NCBI GenBank assembly: GCA_945878745.1
Contig: CAMDVY010000057.1
Span: 1 to 10,721 of the forward strand
DNA: 10,721 nucleotides
Origin: Klebsiella pneumoniae
GTDB taxonomy: Bacteria; Pseudomonadota; Gammaproteobacteria; Pseudomonadales; Azotimanducaceae
Direction of reading: 5' to 3'
This document shows positions 1 to 4,993 of the stretch, piece by piece. The stretch's first letter is position 1; every line of letters begins with the position of its first letter. The translations under genes were made by a program, and so were the position numbers. The notes beneath the pieces were generated by a model. The model ran no database searches, was not told the DNA's origin, and was given only the letters and a program-made list of their open reading frames with translations.

Positions 1-858
1 CGCATCTGGCAAGTCCCGCAGGCACGTCGAGGTGTCCATCGCATCCTCACGTACTGGACGGTGCTGACGCTGACACCGACGCTCATCGTTGGTGGTGTGC
101 TGATCAGTGTGTACATGCGGGCGTTGCCCATCCTGCTTGAGTTGAATGATTTCGGGCTGGGCTCGATGTTGCTGGCAGAGTTGCCCAAGCTCTTGTCCGT
201 CGCGGTTTTCACGGTGCTGTACTACGCGGTGCCTAACTACGACGTGCCACTTAGACATGCCTTCATCGGTGGCATCATTACGACCCTCGGCTTCCAGTTC
301 ACCATGTGGATTTTTGCCCTCTTGCTGCCGACCCTTGCCTTCAGTGTGATCTACGGTGCGTTTGCGGCCATCCCGGTGTTCCTCGTCTGGATCTACATCG
401 TCTGGGTATTGGTTCTCTCCGGGGTGGTCATCGTTCGAACGCTCTCACTGGATCGGGAACGTGAACCGACCCCGGAGCCATTGATCGTCAAAGCTGCGCG
501 ACTGCTGAAGCTCTTGCAGGAACGTCACGACCTGGGTGAAGGCGCGAGTGCATCGGAGCTTGCTGATGCGGTACCCCTCAACACGAAAGAACATGAACGC
601 ATCTATTCGGCACTGAACGAACTCAAGTTGATCCAGACGGGTGCTGACGAACGCTGGTTTCTTGGTCGCAGTCTGACCAGCCTTTCGTTGTGGGATCTCT
701 ACCATGCTTTTCCTGAAGGTTTAGAACTCGACAGGCTGCGAGCAGTCGAAGACCTGCCAGGGGTGGTTGAGCCGATTCGAGCCATCGTGCAGTTTGGCTC
801 CAACGAAATGTCGATCGATCTTGCCGCAGCACTGGCTTCCAAATCAGCAAGGAGATGA
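1..858 (+). CDS. YihY/BrkB-family inner-membrane protein (5' truncated by the window)
   Basis: The reading frame is open from base 1, and its first residues (RIWQVPQARRGVHRILTYWT) belong to the conserved region of the YihY/virulence factor BrkB family, so the true start lies upstream and the GTG at 61 is internal. About 285 codons are visible. Hydrophobic segments appear at fragment residues about 22-40, 60-78, 88-115 and 118-143, ending in a basic junction (VRTLSLDRERE). A soluble C-terminal part of about 130 residues follows. It looks like a winged-helix-type segment (RLLKLLQERHDLGEG, ASELADAVPL, IYSALNELKLIQ), as in the longer YihY proteins of Pseudomonas and Xanthomonas relatives. The family's biochemical function is not settled, and the old RNase BN label is no longer accepted. 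The stop codon TGA at 856-858 overlaps the next gene's start region, so the two are probably co-translated. Family assignment is firm; function is open. Confidence 0.88.
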   Translation, partial: RIWQVPQARRGVHRILTYWTVLTLTPTLIVGGVLISVYMRALPILLELNDFGLGSMLLAELPKLLSVAVFTVLYYAVPNYDVPLRHAFIGGIITTLGFQFTMWIFALLLPTLAFSVIYGAFAAIPVFLVWIYIVWVLVLSGVVIVRTLSLDREREPTPEPLIVKAARLLKLLQERHDLGEGASASELADAVPLNTKEHERIYSALNELKLIQTGADERWFLGRSLTSLSLWDLYHAFPEGLELDRLRAVEDLPGVVEPIRAIVQFGSNEMSIDLAAALASKSARR

Positions 859-860
859 AC

Positions 861-1355
861 GTGAATTCGATAGGGTTCATGAGACGCATACTGACCAACG
901 CGGTTTCCATGAAAAAAGTGCTGGTCATGCTCGCGACCTTGATCACGATGTCGGGATGCGGCGGCGAGCAGCTTCCATTGGCGGATGGTACTCAGACCCG
1001 TATCGATGACTGGCAGGGTCGCTGGGTGGTGATCAACTATTGGGCCGAGTGGTGTGCGCCGTGTCGCGAAGAAATACCGGAACTCAATCGTCTCTATTCG
1101 GAAGCCGGCGCGGCAGGCCCGCTTGTGGTGGGTGTCAACTACGACAATCTGAAACCTGCCGATCTGCAGCCGTTGATCCAGCGCATGCAGATTGGATTTC
1201 CCGTGTTGCAGGATGACCCGATGCAACGCTTCGGCTACGAACGCCCCGAGATACTGCCGACGACGGTATTGCTGAAACCGGATCTGAGCGTGGGCAAAGT
1301 GCTGCGTGGTCCGCAGTCAGCCGAGTCGATTCGCAAGGTCATCGAGAGCCTTTAG
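861..1355 (+). CDS. TlpA-like thioredoxin-fold lipoprotein
   Basis: This is a predicted envelope thiol-disulfide oxidoreductase of the TlpA/ResA type. I chose GTG 861 because AAGGAG (849-854) lies 6 nt upstream. ATG 855 overlaps the previous stop as ATGA but has no room for a ribosome site, and ATG 879 and 909 are further options. From 861 the protein has 164 residues. A basic N-terminus and a hydrophobic stretch (KKVLVMLATLITMSGC) end in a lipobox-like MSGC with Cys33; Met at -3 is not the usual Leu. The redox motif WCAPC is at residues 64-68 within NYWAEWCAPCREEIPEL, and the cis-proline is in LPTT near residue 133. The protein is about the size of a single thioredoxin domain. It probably acts as a reductant or disulfide exchanger facing the periplasm. 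Its substrate cannot be read from the sequence. The pairing with the YihY-like gene suggests an operon but not a shared pathway. Confidence 0.87.
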   Translation: MNSIGFMRRILTNAVSMKKVLVMLATLITMSGCGGEQLPLADGTQTRIDDWQGRWVVINYWAEWCAPCREEIPELNRLYSEAGAAGPLVVGVNYDNLKPADLQPLIQRMQIGFPVLQDDPMQRFGYERPEILPTTVLLKPDLSVGKVLRGPQSAESIRKVIESL

Positions 1356-1377
1356 CGGAGTTGATTCGGGAACTCTA

Positions 1378-1400
1378 TCGCGGTCGGAGACCGCTCCTAC
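1378..1400 (-). repeat. REP-like inverted repeat between convergent genes, overlapping the proS stop
   Basis: On the - strand the element starts GTAGGAGCGG and contains the perfect stem GCGGTC-TCC-GACCGC (bases 1394-1380), followed by GA. The opening GTAGGAGCGG and the closing CCGCGA match the widespread Pseudomonas/Xanthomonas-type REP consensus as I remember it, with a different stem centre. The TAG within GTAGGAGC is the stop codon of proS (1397-1399). The repeat fills most of the 41-bp gap between the ends of the TlpA-like gene and proS. It could act as a bidirectional end or stability element. There is no T-tract, so a classical factor-independent terminator is unlikely. Confidence 0.6.
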
Positions 1401-3091
1401 ACCAGCAAAGCGACAACGTCTGACGCCGGAACATTGGCCGCGTAACCATCACGTCGTCGCTTGTATTCGAACACGCCTTCCTTGAGCGACTTCTCGCCAA
1501 TGACGATGCGATGCGGCAGACCGATCAGATCCGAATCTGCGAATTTGACGCCGGGTCGTTCATCGCGATCATCCAGCAGCACGCTGAAGCCCTGCGTTTC
1601 GAGCTGATCGTGCAACGCAGATGCTGTGTTTCGAACGAGCTCGGACTTGGTGAAGTTGAGCGCAACCACATGAACGTCAAACGGGGCAACGGGCATCGGC
1701 CAGCTTATGCCCTGATCATCGTGGTTCTGTTCGATGATGGCTGCGACGAGTCGCGTCACGCCCATCCCGTAACAGCCCATCATCGCGATGACAGCCTTGC
1801 CGTCTGCATCGAGGATGCTCGCGTTCATCGGTTTGCTGTAGGTGGTGTCGAGCTGGAAGATGTGACCCACTTCGATGCCGCGCAGAAACTTCAGCACGCC
1901 TTGGCCATTGGGCGCGGCATCACCTTCCTTCACAGAGCGGATATCCACGATGTGATGATCGGCGAGTGCAACATCGCGGTTCCAGTTCGCACCGCAGTGA
2001 TGAAATCCGTCCCGATTGGCACCACAGGTGAAATCTGCAAGCGCTGCGGCTTCGCGATCGACGAAGCATGGAATGTTCAGACCGATAGGCCCGATCGAAC
2101 CGGCGGAGCAGCCGACAGCATTGCGAATGGTTGCATCGTCTGCCAGGCGCAGCGGTTGCAACAGGCCCGGCAGTCGGCCGGCCTTGAGCTCATTCAAGTC
2201 ATCGTCCCCACGCAGTACCAGTGCAACTGGACCGGCATCACCCATGACGATGAGCGTCTTCACGATGCGATTCGATGGCAGTTTCAGAAATGCACTGACT
2301 TCGTCGATGGTGCGCACATCGGGCGTCGCAACGGTAGAAAGAGCCTGCGTGGCCTCAGCGCGTGGCTGTGGTGCCGCAGCAACGGCTTTCTCCAGGTTGG
2401 CGGCATAGGGTCCTTCACTGGCGTAGGCAATGACATCCTCGCCTGCACCGGCAAGCACATGAAACTCGTGTGAGTTGTCACCACCGATGTTGCCGGTATC
2501 GGCTTCAACGGCGCGGAAGTCGAGATGCATGCGCGAGAGAATGCGTGTGTAGCAGTCATGCATCTCTTTGTAGGTCGCATCGAAACTCGCTCGATCCAGA
2601 TGAAAGGAGTAACCATCTTTCATGGTGAACTCGCGAGCGCGCATGACGCCGAAGCGTGGCCGCACTTCATCCCGGAACTTGGTCTGGATCTGATAGAAGT
2701 TCACCGGGAGCTGTCGATAGCTCCTGAACTCTCGACGGAACAGATCGGTAATCACTTCTTCATGGGTTGGACCGAGGCAGAAGTCGCGGGCGTGCCGATC
2801 TTTCATGCGCAGCATCTCTGGCCCCATCTTTTGCCAGCGACCTGTTTCCTGCCAGAGCTCTGCAGGTTGCACGACGGGCATGAGCACTTCCTGCGCGCCG
2901 CTTCGATTCAATTCTTCACGAATGATCGTCTCGACCTTGCGCAGGACGCGCAGACCCAATGGCAACCACGTGTAAAGACCGGAGGCGAGTGATCGAATCA
3001 GGCCGGCTAGCAACATGAGTCGATGGCTGACCACATCGGCGTCGGTGGGTTCTTCACGCAGAGTTGGCAGGAGCATCTGTGATTGGCGCAT
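1397..3091 (-). CDS. proS: Prolyl-tRNA synthetase, bacterial type with editing domain
   Basis: This enzyme charges tRNA-Pro with proline and is a class II synthetase. The 564 residues compare with 572 in E. coli, and the N-terminus MRQSQMLLPTLREEPTDADV matches the E. coli pattern, which fixes the start. Motif 2 is in FRDEVRPRFGVMRAREFTMKDG (about residues 139-160), and the conserved ADTGNIGGDNSHEF follows at 197-210. The inserted YbaK-like editing domain covers about 225-405. It carries Lys278 in VKTL and the GSIGP loop (331-335), the equivalents of E. coli Lys279 and the GXXXP loop that clear Ala-tRNA-Pro. Motif 3 is GCYGMGVTRLVAA (439-451), and the anticodon-binding domain runs from about 470 to the end. 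The ribosome site is weak (GAAG, about 9 nt upstream). The gene lies downstream of the HU-like gene in the same direction but behind its terminator, so it is probably transcribed separately. Confidence 0.98.
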   Translation of the reverse strand: MRQSQMLLPTLREEPTDADVVSHRLMLLAGLIRSLASGLYTWLPLGLRVLRKVETIIREELNRSGAQEVLMPVVQPAELWQETGRWQKMGPEMLRMKDRHARDFCLGPTHEEVITDLFRREFRSYRQLPVNFYQIQTKFRDEVRPRFGVMRAREFTMKDGYSFHLDRASFDATYKEMHDCYTRILSRMHLDFRAVEADTGNIGGDNSHEFHVLAGAGEDVIAYASEGPYAANLEKAVAAAPQPRAEATQALSTVATPDVRTIDEVSAFLKLPSNRIVKTLIVMGDAGPVALVLRGDDDLNELKAGRLPGLLQPLRLADDATIRNAVGCSAGSIGPIGLNIPCFVDREAAALADFTCGANRDGFHHCGANWNRDVALADHHIVDIRSVKEGDAAPNGQGVLKFLRGIEVGHIFQLDTTYSKPMNASILDADGKAVIAMMGCYGMGVTRLVAAIIEQNHDDQGISWPMPVAPFDVHVVALNFTKSELVRNTASALHDQLETQGFSVLLDDRDERPGVKFADSDLIGLPHRIVIGEKSLKEGVFEYKRRRDGYAANVPASDVVALLV

Positions 3092-3166
3092 GGAATATTG
3101 CTTCGTGTCGGATCGGGCCGCACTTTAGCAACACACCTCTTCGCCAGCGAGTCCTCAGCGAAACTT

Positions 3167-3210
3167 CATCGCGCGATGCAGCGCGTCATCCGCGTGATCA
3201 CCGTACGGTG
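3167..3210. promoter_or_regulatory. Pair of 12-bp palindromes upstream of proS
   Basis: The 132-bp stretch between proS and the terminator of the next gene holds two perfect palindromes: CATCGCGCGATG (3167-3178) and CACCGTACGGTG (3199-3210). A smaller one, GTGATCAC (3194-3201), overlaps the second. The two centres are 32 bp apart, close to three helical turns. Their sequences differ, so they are not copies of one operator. A weak -10-like TAAAGT lies downstream on the - strand (within TTGCTAAAGTGC) with no convincing -35. These may be protein-binding sites for proS, but chance is possible because GC-rich palindromes of this size occur a few times per 10 kb. Confidence 0.25.
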
Positions 3211-3223
3211 GCAAACAATGAGC

Positions 3224-3252
3224 AAAAAAAAGGGCCGCAAGCGACCCTTTTT
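3224..3252 (-). terminator. Factor-independent terminator of the HU-like gene
   Basis: Read on the - strand, the sequence has AAAAAGGGTCGC pairing with GCGGCCCTTTTT through one G-U pair, followed by an eight-T tract ending at 3224. The stem is GC-rich at its centre with a tiny CTTG-type loop. It sits 19 nt after the stop codon of the HU-like gene, as expected for its transcript end. It separates that gene from proS. On the + strand the hairpin also ends in five T, so it may have weak activity in the other direction. Confidence 0.85.
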
Positions 3253-3270
3253 AAAGTTGATAGCGGCTAG

Positions 3271-3939
3271 CTAGCCAACCATCCCTTTCAGCTTTTTAAG
3301 CGCTGTAACGCGAACACGTACAGAAGCCGGCTTCGCGGAGATAGTGATCTCTTCACCCGTGGCCGGATTACGTCCTATACGCTTCTTCGTGGCTGGACGC
3401 TTCACCGAGCGGATCTTCAACAGGCCTGGCAGGACGAATTCGCCCACGCCGCGCTTGCGAATATGCCGCTCGATCAGTGACTCCATTTCCTCGAGGACTG
3501 CCTCGATCTGCTTCTTGGTCAGGCCAGTATTCGTGGCCATCTCAGTCAGCATGCCAGTCTTCGTCATCTTGGCGGAGATGGCGGGCAATGCCTTCTTGGT
3601 TGCTGGAGCTGCTTTTTTCACTGGCTTGGTTGCCGTTTTTTTGACGGCTGCCTTAGCTACTTTTTTTTTTGCCGCTTTCTTGGCGGGTGCTTTCGTGGCT
3701 GGAGCCTTCTTGGTCGCTACCTTTTTCTTGGCAGCGGCTTTTTTGGCCGGAGCCTTCTTCTTAGCAGCAGCCTTCTTCTTGGGAGCAGCTTTTTTCTTTG
3801 CTGCAGCCTTTTTGGCTGGGGCTTTCTTTGCGGCAGCTTTTTTGGCGGGTGCCTTCTTCTTAGCTGCTACCTTCTTGGCAGGTGCCTTCTTCTTAGCAGG
3901 CGCCTTTTTCTTCGCAGGGGCTTTCTTCGCAGTTGCCAT
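3271..3939 (-). CDS. HU-family DNA-binding protein with long Lys/Ala/Pro-rich histone H1-like N-terminal tail
   Basis: This is a predicted nucleoid protein. Residues 1 to about 118 are almost only Lys, Ala and Pro in loose KKAPAKK/KKAAAKK repeats, as in eukaryotic H1 tails and bacterial AlgP or Hc1-like proteins. Residues about 123-222 form a complete HU/IHF domain: the helical part MTKTGMLTEMATNTGLTKKQIEAVLEEM, then GVGEFVLPGLLKIRS, and the DNA-binding arm with GRNPATGEEITI (189-200), including the Pro191 expected to intercalate between base pairs. HU alone is about 90 residues, so the tail more than doubles the protein. The start ATG is preceded by AAAAAAGGAA with good spacing. The coding strand holds a ten-A run (3661-3670) in codons 90-93, and both shifted frames stop within three codons. 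A terminator follows, and an in-frame leader ORF precedes. Fusions of this kind are known in some Proteobacteria; the fold is clear, the cellular role is inferred. Confidence 0.93.
   Translation of the reverse strand: MATAKKAPAKKKAPAKKKAPAKKVAAKKKAPAKKAAAKKAPAKKAAAKKKAAPKKKAAAKKKAPAKKAAAKKKVATKKAPATKAPAKKAAKKKVAKAAVKKTATKPVKKAAPATKKALPAISAKMTKTGMLTEMATNTGLTKKQIEAVLEEMESLIERHIRKRGVGEFVLPGLLKIRSVKRPATKKRIGRNPATGEEITISAKPASVRVRVTALKKLKGMVG
3586..3939 (-). repeat. Low-complexity Lys/Ala/Pro codon repeats with many poly-A runs
   Basis: The tail-coding part of the HU-like gene is built from degenerate tandem units of AAG/AAA, GCN and CCN codons encoding KKAPA, KKAAA and variants. On the coding strand it contains runs of ten A (3661-3670), seven A (3636-3642) and several of six A (for example 3613-3618, 3739-3744, 3790-3795, 3838-3843). 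Such DNA is prone to replication slippage, so tail length may vary between strains. The opposite strand is open over the same stretch and reads as an Ala/Phe-rich shadow with no coding support. Confidence 0.8.
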
Positions 3940-4047
3940 TCACGATTCCTTTTTTGATTGGACGATTAGAGAAGTAACGGAAGGAAAAGACGAACCAGAA
4001 GAGGAAGATTGCCTCGGGGCAAATGCAGTAACGCTTGTCTCGATCAT
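3940..4047 (-). CDS. Candidate 35-residue Ser-rich leader ORF abutting the HU-like gene
   Basis: An ATG at 4047-4045 opens a frame of 35 sense codons that ends with TGA at 3942-3940, directly before the ATG of the HU-like gene (TGAATG). The ORF is in the same frame as that gene. GAGGT precedes its ATG by 3 nt, which is close but usable. The product would be rich in Ser and Thr, with no signal or motif that I recognise, and its last codons (AAA AAG GAA) form the ribosome site of the next gene. This arrangement fits translational coupling or a leader peptide, but a chance ORF of this size is quite possible. Confidence 0.25.
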   Translation of the reverse strand: MIETSVTAFAPRQSSSSGSSFPSVTSLIVQSKKES

Positions 4048-4181
4048 CTAACCTCACTGGTCGCGCCATCGAAGTGCGTCAGCAGGGAGACCAGCCTTTT
4101 CATTGGCTACAGCGATCCTTTGCTACACACCCAGGTACTGATTACGACTACATTCATAACAACAGCAGTACCCGGTGGCGC

Positions 4182-4212
4182 GCTTTATAGCCCATCCTTT
4201 CTATAAAGCCAA
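4182..4212 (-). promoter_or_regulatory. Sigma70-like promoter of the HU-like gene, embedded in a 9-bp dyad
   Basis: On the - strand TTGGCT (4212-4207) and TATAAA (4189-4184) are separated by exactly 17 bp, a good match to the -35/-10 pattern. The same bases form a perfect inverted repeat: GCTTTATAG (4182-4190) and CTATAAAGC (4201-4209) with a 10-bp spacer, covering the -10 and part of the -35. This could be the operator of a dimeric regulator. Transcription would start near 4177 and leave a leader of about 237 nt before the HU-like start codon. The promoter is inferred from sequence only. Confidence 0.5.
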
Positions 4213-4443
4213 GAAATAGTGTAGTAAAGAACTGTATATTTGCAACGCTTTCTAAGAATATGCGGCGCGTTTGGCAAACTTCAGTTCACTTGAAGGCTCT
4301 TATGCAGTTGATGAAGAGCATCAACGAGCCTCCTCGATGTGTTGATGATCATGTGATGAAGCCCATCATCGTGGCTTCAACTAATCTTGAACTGCGGTTC
4401 GCCTTACTCATCACGCAAGCGCTTTGGGTCCACGGAATCAGTC
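4213..4443 (+). other. Hairpin-rich region upstream of fmdB
   Basis: I see no convincing gene here. Three perfect short inverted repeats follow one another: CTTCA/TGAAG (4279-4295), GTTGATG/CATCAAC (4307-4325) and TGAAGCC/GGCTTCA (4357-4379). A small CGAG/CTCG (4325-4336) lies between them, and an extra GTTGATG copy is at 4341-4347. GATGA and ATCATC segments could form alternative pairings. If transcribed, this would be a structured 5' leader of fmdB. A TATATT at 4235-4240 is a possible -10, but no good -35 precedes it. A weak ribosome site, GGA (4435-4437), precedes the fmdB start. The open frame at 4260-4443 lacks any family signature. Confidence 0.3.
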
Positions 4444-4839
4444 ATGCCTATCTACGAATATCGATGCGACAACTGCGAACACGAGTTCGAAACCATTCAG
4501 AAATTCAGTGAAGAACCACTGAAAACCTGCCCTGCCTGCAATAAAGACACGCTTCGCAAGCAGGTCTCGGTGTCAGCCTTTCGACTGAAAGGTGGTGGCT
4601 GGTATGAGACTGACTTCAAGTCTGGCGACAAGAAGCGAAACATCGGTGGTGACAGTGAGTCGACCACCACTCCACCTGCAGCAGCCAAGCCTGTGAGTAG
4701 CGGTGGTGACAGCGCGAAGTCGAGTGACAGTTCGTCGTCGAGTGGCGGAAGCAGTGCCTCGAGTACGTCGACCAGCACCTCGGCCAGCACAACATCCAGC
4801 TCTTCATCCAAGAAGGGATCAGGTGGCGACGCAGCATGA
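4444..4839 (+). CDS. FmdB-family zinc-ribbon protein with Ser-rich tail
   Basis: The 131-residue protein starts with MPIYEYRCDNCEHEFE, the hallmark of the FmdB/CxxC_CXXC_SSSS family. The zinc ribbon is Cys8-x2-Cys11 and Cys29-x2-Cys32, followed by VSVSAFRLKGGGWYETDFK (about 41-59). Residues about 65-131 are a disordered Ser/Thr/Gly-rich tail that ends in a short Lys/Gly stretch, typical of the family. A longer frame opens upstream at 4387, but the conserved MPIYEY start sets the start here. The family is often called a putative regulator after formamidase regulator FmdB, yet its molecular job is unproven. It is regularly found directly before aspS, as here. A terminator-like hairpin overlaps its last codons. 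Family assignment is firm. Confidence 0.93.
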   Translation: MPIYEYRCDNCEHEFETIQKFSEEPLKTCPACNKDTLRKQVSVSAFRLKGGGWYETDFKSGDKKRNIGGDSESTTTPPAAAKPVSSGGDSAKSSDSSSSSGGSSASSTSTSTSASTTSSSSSKKGSGGDAA

Positions 4840-4863
4840 TGTGCTGCATTCGCCAGCTTTTTT
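4824..4863 (+). terminator. Terminator-like hairpin enclosing the fmdB stop codon
   Basis: GCAGCA (4831-4836) pairs with TGCTGC (4842-4847), with the stop TGA in the TGATG loop. An outer stem of TGGCGA (4824-4829) and TCGCCA (4850-4855) extends it after a small internal bulge. GC and a run of six T (4858-4863) follow. The last four codons of fmdB are part of the stem, so translation to the end of fmdB would open it. It may terminate or attenuate read-through into aspS. Confidence 0.6.
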
Positions 4864-4993
4864 GTTGTCCGGAGGCGACTTCTGCAAACGCCTGACTTCG
4901 CCTGTGCGTAGGCAGGTCGGTGCGCGACTCAACCGCCTTCGATGTACCATTTCAAGTTCAGTCAACATCCAGCCGATATAAGGTAGATACATC

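Noticed and set aside
1511..2473. 320-codon open frame on the + strand opposite proS
   Set aside because: It lies wholly inside proS on the other strand, has no recognisable domain, and proS is unmistakable over its full length.
3586..3939. Repeat block as a CRISPR array or satellite
   Set aside because: The repeats have no spacers and encode a continuous Lys/Ala/Pro tail in one frame.
3344..4051. 235-codon + strand frame rich in Ala, Phe and Gly, resembling a membrane protein
   Set aside because: It is the reverse complement of the Lys/Ala tail codons (TTC/TTT and GCN), so its hydrophobicity is an artefact of the repeat.
4009..4206. 65-codon + strand frame in the divergent intergenic region
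   Set aside because: It has no ribosome site, no family resemblance, and overlaps the predicted - strand promoter and leader of the HU-like gene.
4387..4443. Upstream extension of fmdB by 19 residues
   Set aside because: The family consistently starts at MPIYEY, and the extension shows no conserved character.
4260..4511. 83-codon + strand frame upstream of and overlapping fmdB
   Set aside because: It runs in another frame across the conserved start of fmdB, and its sequence is better explained by the hairpins in this region.
4951..4982. TATAAG before aspS as a -10 promoter box
   Set aside because: No acceptable -35 lies at 16-18 bp, and transcription would start about 5 nt before the ATG and miss the ribosome site.
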